Made by a program: the position numbers and the translations under genes
NCBI RefSeq assembly: GCF_027922365.1
Contig: NZ_BSFN01000002.1
Span: 124,001 to 188,000 of the forward strand
DNA: 64,000 nucleotides
Direction of reading: 5' to 3'
Source of the DNA: Pseudomonas turukhanskensis
GTDB lineage: Bacteria > Pseudomonadota > Gammaproteobacteria > Pseudomonadales > Pseudomonadaceae
The notes under the pieces: generated by a model
What the model was told of the DNA's origin: nothing
What the model saw: only the letters and a program-made list of their open reading frames with translations
The model's database searches: none
Shown: in pieces, positions 16,203-24,655 of the stretch
Numbering within the stretch: position 1 is the stretch's first letter
Layout: each line of letters starts with the position of its first letter

Positions 16203-18641
16203 ATGGCCGTTCGTTGCATTCCGCATTCCCTGGCCCGCGCCGTGCGCGTGGCACTGCTTGGCGCCGGCTTGCCGCTGGCGGTGTTGCCGGTCGTCGCTCA
16301 CGCTGCGCCCGCCACCCAGAGTTACCAGATTCCGGCCGGTTCGCTGGACAACGCCCTGAACGCCTTCGCTCGGCGCGCGGGTGTGCTGCTCAGCTTCGAC
16401 CCGCAACTGACGGCCGGGCGTAACAGCACCGGCCTCAACGGCCAATACCCGGTGCAGCAGGGCTTTGCCCAATTGCTGGCCGGTTCCGGTTTGCGCGCCG
16501 TGCAGGCTAGCGACGGCAGTTTCCGAATTGAGAAGGCACCCACGACCATGAATGAAGGCAAGGCGCAATTGGAGGGGCTTACCATTGCGGGCGACGCCCA
16601 GACCGATTCCGCTGTCGGCCCGGTCGGTGGCTATGTGGCCAAACGCACCCGCGTGGGCACCAAAACCGATGCCTCGATTCTGGAAACCCCGCAATCCATA
16701 TCGGTGGTCAGCCGCGAACAGATGGACGCCCGTGGCGTCACCACGGTGGAGCAGGCCCTTCGCTACACCCCGAGCGTCAGCGTGCCCTACGGTTACGACC
16801 CGCGTTACGACTGGATGAGCCTGCGCGGCTTCGACGCCAAAAGCTCCACGTTCGTTAACGGCCTGCCGCTGGCCCGCAGCACCTACGGCATCATGCGCCC
16901 CGATACTTACCTGCTTGAACGCGTTGAAGTGCTGCGTGGCCCAGCCTCGGTGCTGTACGGCCAGAGCGAGCCGGGCGGGGTGGTCAACCTGGTGAGCAAA
17001 CGCGCCCCCGATACACCGCTGCATGAAGTCAGCGTGCGTGCCGGCAGCGACGAGTTGGGCGAACTGGCCGCCGACTTCGGTGGCCCGCTGGACGACCAGG
17101 GCACGCTTTCCTACCGCGTGACCATGCTGGCCAACGACATGAACGGCCAGGTCGACAAGACCGACAACCGCCGCCAGGCCTTTGCGCCCACCCTTACCTG
17201 GCGCCCGAGCGACGATACCGAGCTCACGCTGCTGGCCTCCTACCAGAAAGACGACGGCAACTTTGCCTTTAGCCGCGCCTTTGCCCCGCAACTGATAAAA
17301 GCCTTCGGCTTACTGGGCAACCGCGACCGCGAGTTCTACGAAGGCGACCCGAACTTCAACAAGTTCGATCGCACCCAGGCCACGGTTGGCTATGAACTGT
17401 CCCATCAGTTGAATGACGTGTGGTCGCTGCGCCAGAACCTGCGCTACGAAAACATGAATTATTACTACCGCTATCTGAACAACGATGGCGTGCGTTTCGA
17501 CGGCCGCACCCTGACGCGCTCGGCCAACGTCAAGGATGAGCAATTCAACGCCTGGGCGCTGGATAACCAGGCCGAAGCCAAATTCGTCACCGGCCCGCTC
17601 AGCCACGACCTGCTGCTGGGCGTTGACTGGCGCCGCCTGGATAACCACGAAGTCAGCCGCTACAACCGCAACGGCCCCACGCTGGATTTGCTCGACCCGC
17701 AATACGGCCTGAGCGTGGCGATGCCGGACAAAGACGCCGATAACGACATCATGCGCCGCCAGACCGGCTTCTATGCACAAGACCAGATCAAGTTCGACGA
17801 GCACTGGAACCTGCTGCTCGGCGGGCGTTACGACATCGCCAAGGGCGACACCGACAGCAACCTGACCGGCACCCAAGTGAGCCGCGACGACGAAGCCTTC
17901 ACCGGTCGCGTTGGCCTGGTGTATGTGTCCGATATGGGCCTGGCGCCCTACGTGAGCTACAGCGAGTCGTTCAACCCGACCGCCGCCACCGACCCGGTTA
18001 CCAACAAGCCGTTCGACCCGGAAACCGGCAAGCAATACGAGGTGGGCATCAAGTTCCAGCCAGAAGGCGCACGCAGCTTCGTCAGCCTGGCGCTCTTCGA
18101 TATCACCAAGCAGAACGTGGTCAGCACCAACCCCAACAACCCCACCGATATCCGCCAGGTGGGCGAAGTGCGCAGCAAAGGGTTTGAAATCGAAGCCCTG
18201 GCCAGCCTTGCCGAAGGCCTGGACCTGACCGCCAACTACAGCCGTACCGACGCCCGTGTGCAGAAAAGCGTAAACGCCTGGGAAGAAGACACCCGCATGC
18301 CTTACGTGCCACGTGAGTCGGCAGGTGCCTGGCTGGATTACACCCAACCCAGCGGCCTGTTTGCAGGTGTGGGCGTGGGCTTTGGTGCGCGCTACACCGG
18401 CGAAACTTCATATACCGGCAGAAACGCGCTGGCAGCCCTGGGCGGCCCGGCCATCATCAACGTGGAAACTGGCGGCTACACCTTGTTCGACGCCAGCGTG
18501 CACTACAAAATCGACGGCCTGAAGCTGGCAGTGAACGCCAGCAACCTGGACGACAAGGAATACTACAGCTCGTGCACCGAGCAAGCCTGCTACTTCGGCT
18601 ATGGGCGCACAGTAACGGCGAGCGCTACCTATGACTGGTAA
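16203..18641 (+). CDS. TonB-dependent siderophore receptor with signalling domain (system 1)
   Basis: An 812-residue outer-membrane transducer. A signal peptide (to about residue 37) is followed by the STN/secretin-type signalling domain (about 40-105), which contacts FecR. The plug begins with TPQSISVVSREQMDARG and contains VEVLRGPASVLYGQSEPGGVVNLVSKR, and a 22-strand barrel ends with the aromatic residues ATYDW. This is the FoxA/FpvA type, importing a ferric siderophore and reporting it to the sigma/FecR pair. The ligand cannot be predicted. It precedes the DUF3649/PepSY/DUF3325 membrane genes. Confidence 0.93.
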   Translation: MAVRCIPHSLARAVRVALLGAGLPLAVLPVVAHAAPATQSYQIPAGSLDNALNAFARRAGVLLSFDPQLTAGRNSTGLNGQYPVQQGFAQLLAGSGLRAVQASDGSFRIEKAPTTMNEGKAQLEGLTIAGDAQTDSAVGPVGGYVAKRTRVGTKTDASILETPQSISVVSREQMDARGVTTVEQALRYTPSVSVPYGYDPRYDWMSLRGFDAKSSTFVNGLPLARSTYGIMRPDTYLLERVEVLRGPASVLYGQSEPGGVVNLVSKRAPDTPLHEVSVRAGSDELGELAADFGGPLDDQGTLSYRVTMLANDMNGQVDKTDNRRQAFAPTLTWRPSDDTELTLLASYQKDDGNFAFSRAFAPQLIKAFGLLGNRDREFYEGDPNFNKFDRTQATVGYELSHQLNDVWSLRQNLRYENMNYYYRYLNNDGVRFDGRTLTRSANVKDEQFNAWALDNQAEAKFVTGPLSHDLLLGVDWRRLDNHEVSRYNRNGPTLDLLDPQYGLSVAMPDKDADNDIMRRQTGFYAQDQIKFDEHWNLLLGGRYDIAKGDTDSNLTGTQVSRDDEAFTGRVGLVYVSDMGLAPYVSYSESFNPTAATDPVTNKPFDPETGKQYEVGIKFQPEGARSFVSLALFDITKQNVVSTNPNNPTDIRQVGEVRSKGFEIEALASLAEGLDLTANYSRTDARVQKSVNAWEEDTRMPYVPRESAGAWLDYTQPSGLFAGVGVGFGARYTGETSYTGRNALAALGGPAIINVETGGYTLFDASVHYKIDGLKLAVNASNLDDKEYYSSCTEQACYFGYGRTVTASATYDW

Positions 18642-18662
18642 CGCCGTAATAAAGGGAGTCCC

Positions 18663-18989
18663 GTGAGTAACGCTATCTCTACCAAAACCGGCGCCAAGGC
18701 CTGGAGCTCGTCTCCCGGCCTTGCGACGGCGTCGCGCATCGTCGCGGCCATCTTCGCCGGCTATGGCCTGGCGTATGCCAGCACCATGTTTCTGACGGTT
18801 TACCTGCCGTTGGTACGCAGCGACCGCGTGGTGTTTGCCAGCCTGGCGAGTTTTATCGTCTACCTGGCCGCTATTGTGTACACCTTCGCTGCCCGGTCCG
18901 CCTCGCGGGCCTGGCTGGTGTTGGTAGGGTTGAGCGTGGTGTTGGCAGTGGCTGCGTTGGTAGCGGGTGATTTTGGAGCACGGCGATGA
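18663..18989 (+). CDS. DUF3649 small inner-membrane protein
   Basis: A 108-residue protein with three hydrophobic segments (about 20-45, 55-75 and 82-105), matching the DUF3649 family that accompanies TonB-receptor/PepSY clusters. The start is GTG (18663) behind AAAGGGAG. Its stop overlaps the PepSY gene start (ATGA at 18986-18989). Function is not established; it may assemble with the PepSY protein in iron handling at the inner membrane. Confidence 0.8.
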   Translation: MSNAISTKTGAKAWSSSPGLATASRIVAAIFAGYGLAYASTMFLTVYLPLVRSDRVVFASLASFIVYLAAIVYTFAARSASRAWLVLVGLSVVLAVAALVAGDFGARR

Positions 18990-20575
18990 GTTCGGCAGAA
19001 AGCACGGTAAAAACCAAAAGCCTGCGCCAGGCCATGGCCGGGCTGCACACTTGGGGCGGCTTGCTGCCGTCCTGGCTGCTGTTTGTGATTCTGTTCGGCG
19101 GCAGCATTGCCTGCTTCGACAAAGAGCTGGAAGTGTGGATGCGCCCAGCGCTGCACCCGGTTGGCGAAACCACGCTGAGCCTCGATCAGGTCAGCGCCTG
19201 GGTGCAAAAACAGGCGCCCAAGCCGCCACATGCCATCTGGATGCGCCCGCCGGATGAGCGCCAACCCTACTGGTACGCCGGTTACGAGCCGCAAAACGAG
19301 CTGGAGCCATTTGTCAGCTTCACCCTCGACCCCCAGACCGGTGAAGTGCTGCCCAAAACCCTCGGCGGCAACTTCTGGTTCACCCTGCACTACAACCTGT
19401 TTGGCGGCATGCTCGGCATGTACATCGTCGCTATTGCCGGTATGTTTATGTTGGTGGCGCTGGTTAGCGGCATCATCATTCACCGCCGCATCTTCAAAGA
19501 TTTCTTCACCCTGCGCCCCGACGCCAATGGCCAGCGCGCCTGGCTGGATGCGCACAACCTGTTCGGCGTGGTCGGCCTGCCGTTCCACCTGCTGATTGCC
19601 TACACGGGCCTGGCGATTTTCGTCACCTTCTATATGCCGGCGGGGCTGAAGGTTGGCTACAAGGGCGATATCGAAAAGATGTTCTACGAAGTTCAGGGTC
19701 AGTTCGGCCGCGAAGAGCTTAAACGCAAGACTGACCACGCCGCTTCGATCGACAAATTGGTGCTCGACGCCAAGCGCCGCTGGGCTGCCAGTGGCGAGGG
19801 CGGTACTGAAACCGGCTGGATCAGCGTGCACCACCCGGGCGACAAAGCCGCCGTGGTGGATATCCGCCGCTACGACCGCTCTCGCGTGGTCGACTTCCAG
19901 TGGATCATGTCCTACGACGCCACCACTGGCGCCTTCCTTCACGAACAGAAACCGTACAAACCCGGCTACACCGCCTACGCCTGGCTCACCAACGTGCATA
20001 TGGCCCAGTTCGGTGGCGCCATTGTGCGCTGGCTGTACCTGGGCCTGGGCCTGATGGGCTGCGCCATGGTGGTTGGCGGCCTGCAGGTGTGGCTGCGCAA
20101 GCGCGAAGCCAAGGGCGGCTGGGGCATCGGCTTTGTGCGCGCCATGAACGGCGCGGTAATCGGCGGCCTGCCGATTGCCAGCCTTGGCTTGCTGTACGGC
20201 AATCGCCTGATTCCGCCTAACGTTGCCCTGCGTGACCATTGGGAGGCGTACACCTTTATCGCCGTCTGGATCGCCGTCGCGCTCTGGGCCGTTGCCCGCC
20301 GCAACAGCGGGCGGGTAGGGCGTGATCTGTTTGCCGTTGCGGCGGTGTGGGCGCTGGGCTTGCCGGCGCTGGACGTGCTCACCGGTCAACCGGGCGCCCT
20401 GAGTGCTGCCATTGCACGCGGCGACTGGCGCGTGCCCGGCATCGACCTGGCGGTGTTCGCCGCCGGCCTCTTGTGCGCCAAGATGGCCTGGTGGCCACGG
20501 GTTGCAACGCCCGCGCCGGAAAAGGCACGGAGCAAAAAGCGCGAACGCCGTGAACTGGTCGAGGAGGGCGTGTGA
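18986..20575 (+). CDS. PepSY-domain inner-membrane protein, possible siderophore-iron reductase
   Basis: A 529-residue protein of the PepSY-associated transmembrane family (PiuB/FoxB-like). The N-terminal helix (GLHTWGGLLPSWLLFVILFGGSIACFDKE) carries the usual H-x-W-x-G motif, and there are paired histidines in TLHYNLF, SGIIIHRRIF, LDAHNLFGVVGLPFHL and TNVHMAQF that could bind heme or metal. Later helices lie near 355-385 and 400-510. Related proteins take part in reductive release of iron from siderophores. Coupled by overlap at both ends. Confidence 0.83.
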   Translation: MSSAESTVKTKSLRQAMAGLHTWGGLLPSWLLFVILFGGSIACFDKELEVWMRPALHPVGETTLSLDQVSAWVQKQAPKPPHAIWMRPPDERQPYWYAGYEPQNELEPFVSFTLDPQTGEVLPKTLGGNFWFTLHYNLFGGMLGMYIVAIAGMFMLVALVSGIIIHRRIFKDFFTLRPDANGQRAWLDAHNLFGVVGLPFHLLIAYTGLAIFVTFYMPAGLKVGYKGDIEKMFYEVQGQFGREELKRKTDHAASIDKLVLDAKRRWAASGEGGTETGWISVHHPGDKAAVVDIRRYDRSRVVDFQWIMSYDATTGAFLHEQKPYKPGYTAYAWLTNVHMAQFGGAIVRWLYLGLGLMGCAMVVGGLQVWLRKREAKGGWGIGFVRAMNGAVIGGLPIASLGLLYGNRLIPPNVALRDHWEAYTFIAVWIAVALWAVARRNSGRVGRDLFAVAAVWALGLPALDVLTGQPGALSAAIARGDWRVPGIDLAVFAAGLLCAKMAWWPRVATPAPEKARSKKRERRELVEEGV

Positions 20576-20898
20576 TGTTGTTTCTCGCCTTCGGCCTGAA
20601 TTACCTGGGCATGACCGCCTTGTGCCTGGCCATGTCCCGTCACCATAAAGCCGTGCTCAACAGCGCCCCGTCCTCCGCCCGCACCCGTGGTTTGCGGGTG
20701 GTCGGCGCATTGCTGCTGGCCCTGGCAATGGCCCTGAATATCATTGAGCTAACGGCCGATATGGGCATCATCACCGGCCTGCTGCAACTGATGCTCGCCG
20801 GCTTGGCCGTGGGCCTGCTGATGGCCTGGCGTAGCCGCTGGGTGTTGCCGCTGGGTGGGCTGTTGCCGCTGGGTGGATTATTGGCGTTGTTGGCCTGA
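20575..20898 (+). CDS. DUF3325 small inner-membrane protein
   Basis: A 107-residue protein of almost wholly hydrophobic segments separated by basic loops (HHKAVLNSAPSSARTRGLRV), matching DUF3325, the usual third partner of DUF3649 and PepSY genes. I chose the ATG at 20575, which overlaps the previous stop by one base (TGATG) and follows GAGGAGGG by six bases. It is the last gene of the system 1 operon; a GTAGGGTGTGCT-type repeat follows. Confidence 0.8.
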   Translation: MLFLAFGLNYLGMTALCLAMSRHHKAVLNSAPSSARTRGLRVVGALLLALAMALNIIELTADMGIITGLLQLMLAGLAVGLLMAWRSRWVLPLGGLLPLGGLLALLA

Positions 20899-20919
20899 GA
20901 AAAAACGCGCACTGCTTTT

Positions 20920-20984
20920 GTAGGGTGTGCTGCGCGCACCAGCGGTCTCGCATGCATCGCTGGGTGCGCGGAGCACACCCTACG
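20920..20984. repeat. Palindromic repeat, GTAGGGTGTGCT family
   Basis: Arms GTAGGGTGTGCTGCGCGCACC and GGTGCGCGGAGCACACCCTAC face each other around a short variable centre. Further copies are at 24296-24362, 24475-24541 and, in outward orientation, 39147-39203. It lies between convergent genes and may end transcripts. Confidence 0.85.
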
Positions 20985-20987
20985 AGA

Positions 20988-21866
20988 TCAAGGGCTGCGC
21001 AGCGCCGCCCGGTAATCGCCAGGCGTTGCACCCAGGGCACTGCGAAAGCGGTTGCTGAAATGGCTGGCACTGGCAAACCCGCAGGCCAACGCCACATCGC
21101 CCAGGGGCAAGGCGGTTTCCTTCAATAGCTGCTGCGCGCGCACCAAACGCCGAGCCAGCAGATACCGGTGCGGCGGCACGCCAAAGCTTTCGCGGAACAT
21201 GCGGGCAAAGTGGTACTCCGACAACGCCGCCAACGCCGCCAATTGCCCGAGGCTGATGGCCTCGCTCAAATTCGCTTCGATGTAATCGCGCAACTGCCGG
21301 CGCAGCGCCGGTGCCAACCCGCCTTTCAAACGCAGATTCTGCCGTTGGCCAACCTGGTGCAGCAGCGCATGGCTGATCATTTCATGGGCCAGGCTGCTGG
21401 TAAGCAGGCGTTCGCCCGGCTCGTCCCAGTTCAGCGCCGTCAGCTGGCGAAAGCGCGCGGCTTGGCGCGGGTCATCGACAAAGGTGCTTTCGCGCAACTC
21501 CACTTCCCGCGGCTCGCGGTCCAGCAGGCTGACGGCGCTAAGGGCAAAACGTTCGGGGCTGATATACAGATGGGCCAGGCGGATATCGCCGTTGATCACC
21601 CAGGAAGAATCGTGGCCGGCCGGCATGATGCACAGCTTGTCCGGCGCGCCTTTTGCGCCCGGGTTGTCGCGGCGGAAGGTGCCGGTACCGCCTTCCAGGT
21701 AGCACGACAACGTGTGGTGGCTCGGCCCCTGATATTCGCGGGCATCGTGGTAATTGCTCCACATGGCCGCCGTGAGGCCGTCGCCCAGCTCGGCACAATG
21801 CTCCAACTGCGAGTGCGGCGAGTTGTTTAGCGACTGAAACACCTGAATGTGCGGGAGTTGCGACAT
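20988..21866 (-). CDS. AraC-family transcriptional regulator (cupin type)
   Basis: A 292-residue regulator. The N-terminal half is a cupin-like sensor (SCYLEGGTGTFRRD, LCIMPAGHDSSWVINGDIRLAHLYI). The C-terminal half has two AraC helix-turn-helix motifs (LGQLAALAALSEYHFARMFRESFGVPPHRY and LGDVALACGFASASHFSNRFRSALGATPGDYR). I chose the MSQLPHIQ start; a longer open frame upstream only shadows the divergent EamA gene. Its likely target is the divergently transcribed transporter gene. Confidence 0.88.
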   Translation of the reverse strand: MSQLPHIQVFQSLNNSPHSQLEHCAELGDGLTAAMWSNYHDAREYQGPSHHTLSCYLEGGTGTFRRDNPGAKGAPDKLCIMPAGHDSSWVINGDIRLAHLYISPERFALSAVSLLDREPREVELRESTFVDDPRQAARFRQLTALNWDEPGERLLTSSLAHEMISHALLHQVGQRQNLRLKGGLAPALRRQLRDYIEANLSEAISLGQLAALAALSEYHFARMFRESFGVPPHRYLLARRLVRAQQLLKETALPLGDVALACGFASASHFSNRFRSALGATPGDYRAALRSP

Positions 21867-22013
21867 GGCGCTGAGCTTGGGCAAGTGGCGATGACGGCTA
21901 TGGTAACGCCCGCGTGCCAGGCTGCCAGCCACCGCCGGTAAATAAGCGCAAGTTTGTGCAAGCGCCGAGTGAGCCGGCTGCTCAGACTGCCGGCATTGCT
22001 CAGGAGCGTTGCC

Positions 22014-22910
22014 ATGAATCTGTCGTTGTACCTGCTTACCGTGCTGATCTGGGGCACCACCTGGATCGCCATCAAACTGCAAGTCGGCACCGTCGCCATC
22101 CCGTTGTCCATTGCCTACCGCTTCGGCCTGGCGGCGCTGGTGCTGTTTGCCGTGCTGCTGCTCAGCCGGCGCCTGCAACCGCTGAACCGTCGGGCGCAGT
22201 GGCTGTGCCTGGCCCAGGGGCTGTGTCTGTTCTGCATCAACTTCATGTGCTTTTACACCGCCAGCCAGTGGATCCCCAGCGGCCTAATCGCCGTGGTGTT
22301 TTCCACCGCCACGTTGTGGAACGCGCTGAACGCCCGCGTGTTTTTTGGCCAGCGCATTGCCGTGAACGTGTTGGCCGGCGGCGCCCTCGGGCTGGCCGGG
22401 TTGGCGTTGCTGTTCTGGCCGGAACTAGCCGGGCATGCAGCCAGCCGCGAAACCCTGATCGGCCTGGCATTGGCCTTATTCGGCACGCTGTGTTTTTCCG
22501 CCGGCAACATGCTCTCCAGCCTGCAACAGAAAGCCGGCTTCCGGCCGCTGACCACCAACGCGTGGGGCATGCTCTACGGCGCGTTGATTCTCACCGGCTA
22601 CTGCCTGGTAAGCGGCACGCCGCTAAGTTTTGACTGGAGCACGCAGTACGTGAGCTCCCTGGTGTACCTGGCCATTCCGGGGTCGGTGATCGGTTTTACC
22701 GCGTACCTGACGTTGGTGGGGCGTATGGGCGCGGACCGCGCGGCTTACTGCACCGTGTTGTTTCCGGTGGTGGCGCTGAATATCTCGGCGTTTGTCGAAG
22801 GCTATCAGTGGACGGCACCGGCGTTGGTGGGGTTGGCGTTGGTGATGCTGGGGAATGTGTTGGTGTTTAGAAAGCCCAAGGTGGTGGTGGCGCCGGTGTT
22901 GGCGCGCTAG
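22014..22910 (+). CDS. EamA/DMT-family transporter
   Basis: A 298-residue inner-membrane protein with about ten hydrophobic helices in two EamA repeats (first begins LSLYLLTVLIWGTTWIAIKL, second near residue 150). Members of this drug/metabolite transporter superfamily usually export amino acids or small metabolites; the substrate is not predictable. CAGGAG at 22001-22006 precedes the ATG by seven bases. It is divergent from an AraC regulator, a common regulator-exporter arrangement. Confidence 0.88.
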   Translation: MNLSLYLLTVLIWGTTWIAIKLQVGTVAIPLSIAYRFGLAALVLFAVLLLSRRLQPLNRRAQWLCLAQGLCLFCINFMCFYTASQWIPSGLIAVVFSTATLWNALNARVFFGQRIAVNVLAGGALGLAGLALLFWPELAGHAASRETLIGLALALFGTLCFSAGNMLSSLQQKAGFRPLTTNAWGMLYGALILTGYCLVSGTPLSFDWSTQYVSSLVYLAIPGSVIGFTAYLTLVGRMGADRAAYCTVLFPVVALNISAFVEGYQWTAPALVGLALVMLGNVLVFRKPKVVVAPVLAR

Positions 22911-22924
22911 TCGAGGCTGGGCCG

Positions 22925-23039
22925 GCCCTCACCCCTAGCCCCTCTCCCGCACGCGGGCGAGGAGAACTAATCGGTGTTTGACGCGACTACTCGTCTAGGC
23001 CCCCTCTCCCGCTTGCGGGAGAGGGTTGGGGTGAGGGGC
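22925..23039. repeat. CCCTCACCCC...CTCTCCCGC paired repeat
   Basis: Two inverted elements, 22925-22961 (GCCCTCACCCCTAGCCCCTC then a CGC hairpin) and 23000-23039 (CTCTCCCGCTTGCGGGAGAG then GGTTGGGGTGAGGGGC), form a long imperfect stem. Related elements are at 31769-31880 and, as a tandem array, 53736-54109. Confidence 0.8.
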
Positions 23040-23115
23040 TCTTGATCTTGCCAGGCCATTGACCAAAATCTGACCCACGGGTTTACAATCCCCGCTCTTC
23101 CAACGGAGCACCCCC

Positions 23116-23592
23116 GTGTTAACCCATCTCGACTCCCAAGGCCGCGCCGCTATGGTCGATGTCACCGACAAAGCGGTGACCTCCCGTGAAGCGGTGGCCG
23201 AAGCGCGCATTCGCATGCAACCGCAAACCCTGCAGATGATTGAGGCCGGCGGCCACCCCAAGGGCGACGTATTCGCCGTGGCGCGCATCGCCGGCATTCA
23301 GGCGGCCAAGAAAACCTCCGACCTCATTCCCCTGTGCCACCCGCTGATGCTTACCAGCGTCAAGGTTGAACTGAGTGCCGAGGGCGATGACTGCGTGCGC
23401 ATTCAGGCACGCTGCAAACTGGCCGGCCAGACCGGCGTGGAAATGGAGGCCCTGACCGCCGCCAGCGTCGCCGCCCTGACCATTTACGACATGTGCAAAG
23501 CGGTGGACCGCGGCATGGTCATCGAGTCGGTGCGCTTGCTGGAAAAGCTCGGCGGCAAGAGCGGCCACTTCAAGGCCGACGAGGACAACTGA
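23116..23592 (+). CDS. moaC: Cyclic pyranopterin monophosphate synthase MoaC
   Basis: A 158-residue enzyme of molybdenum-cofactor synthesis acting after MoaA. Conserved segments include [49 protein letters not shown] and [28 protein letters not shown]. The start is GTG (23116) after an AACGGAGC site. The stop overlaps the moaD start (TGATG), so moaC, moaD and moaE form a coupled operon. Confidence 0.96.
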   Translation: MLTHLDSQGRAAMVDVTDKAVTSREAVAEARIRMQPQTLQMIEAGGHPKGDVFAVARIAGIQAAKKTSDLIPLCHPLMLTSVKVELSAEGDDCVRIQARCKLAGQTGVEMEALTAASVAALTIYDMCKAVDRGMVIESVRLLEKLGGKSGHFKADEDN

Positions 23593-23840
23593 TGATTCGC
23601 GTGCAGTATTTCGCCCGTTACCGCGAAGCCCTGGGTATCGATGCCGAGCAGCTCAACGACGCTGCCGCCTTTACCACCCTCGACGCCCTGCGCCTGCACC
23701 TGCTGGCCCGCGGCGGCGTGTGGCAGGTGCTGGCCGAACAAAACCTGATGTGCGCGCGCAATCAGGAACTGTGCAGCCTCGACGAGCCGCTGGTCGATGG
23801 CGATGAAGTGGCATTTTTCCCTACCGTCACCGGAGGCTGA
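23592..23840 (+). CDS. moaD: Molybdopterin synthase small subunit MoaD
   Basis: An 82-residue ubiquitin-fold sulfur carrier. It ends FFPTVTGG, the C-terminal Gly-Gly that is thiocarboxylated and inserted into MoaE. It starts IRVQYFARYREALG, as the family does. Both neighbours are moa genes within two bases. Confidence 0.95.
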   Translation: MIRVQYFARYREALGIDAEQLNDAAAFTTLDALRLHLLARGGVWQVLAEQNLMCARNQELCSLDEPLVDGDEVAFFPTVTGG

Positions 23841-23841
23841 G

Positions 23842-24288
23842 ATGGCCATTCGCGTACAGACCGCCGCCTTCGACCCGGGCCAGGAACTCAACGCCATGCA
23901 CGCCGCCAATGCCGGTGTGGGCGCGGTGGTGAGCTTTGTTGGCTATGTACGCGACTTCAACGATGGGCGCGACGTGTCCGGCATGTTCCTCGAACACTTT
24001 CCCGGCATGACCGAAAAAGCCCTCGGCAAAATTGCCGATGAAGCGCGGCAGCGCTGGCCGCTGCTCAAGGTGCAGGTGATTCACCGCATCGGCCGCCTGG
24101 AGCCGGGCGAGCCCATCGTATTTGTCGCCACTACCAGCGCCCACCGCCAGGCCGCGTTCGACGCGTGCGCCTTTATCATGGACTACCTGAAAACCCGCGC
24201 GCCGTTCTGGAAGCAGGAAGACACGCCCGAGGGGCCGCGCTGGGTGGAAGGCAAGTGCAGTGATAAAGACGCGGCCGAGCGTTGGTAA
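23842..24288 (+). CDS. moaE: Molybdopterin synthase large subunit MoaE
   Basis: A 148-residue catalytic subunit that uses the MoaD thiocarboxylate to make molybdopterin. Conserved segments are AVVSFVGYVRDFNDG, LEHFPGMTEKAL, VIHRIGRLEPGEPIVFVATTSAHRQAAFDAC and PFWKQEDTPEGPRWVEGK; the last includes the catalytic lysines. The ATG follows CGGAGGC. The stop lies at the start of a duplicated repeat block. Confidence 0.96.
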   Translation: MAIRVQTAAFDPGQELNAMHAANAGVGAVVSFVGYVRDFNDGRDVSGMFLEHFPGMTEKALGKIADEARQRWPLLKVQVIHRIGRLEPGEPIVFVATTSAHRQAAFDACAFIMDYLKTRAPFWKQEDTPEGPRWVEGKCSDKDAAERW

Positions 24289-24643
24289 GGCTTTTGTAGG
24301 GTGTGCTATGCGCACCACGGCGTACGCCGCGCAACCGCTTGGTGCGCGGAGCACACCCTACGAAAGCCCTCACCTCGTCATTCCCGCGTAGGCGGGAATC
24401 CAGGCTTGGGCAGGATGACGATGCCCGTCGAAGCATTCTGGGTCTCCGCCTGCACGGCTCCCCGTAAGGCTTTTGTAGGGTGTGCTATGCGCACCACGGC
24501 GTACGCCGCGCAATCGCTTGGTGCGCGGAGCACACTCTACGAAAGCCCCCACCTCGTCATTCCCGCGTAGGCGGGAATCCAGGCTTGGGCAGGATGACGA
24601 TGCCCATCGAAGCATTCTGGGTCCCCGCCTGCGCGGGCAAGAC
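24286..24643. repeat. Tandem duplication of a 179-bp composite repeat
   Basis: Two nearly identical 179-bp units (about 24286-24464 and 24465-24643) each contain one GTAGGGTGTGCT palindrome followed by one CGTCATTCCCGCG...GCGGGAATCCAG element. They differ at only a handful of positions until the last 20 bases. The block separates the convergent moaE and TonB-receptor genes. Confidence 0.9.
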
Positions 24644-24655
24644 GGAGGGTGGGCC

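Noticed and set aside
17310..18347. Long minus-strand open frame of about 345 codons inside the first TonB receptor gene
   Set aside because: Its product is Val/Gly/His/Ala-rich low-complexity sequence, a mirror of GC-rich codon use in the real gene. It has no ribosome site or family resemblance. The same applies to the long frames opposite the PepSY gene, rhlB, the chemoreceptor-like gene and recJ.
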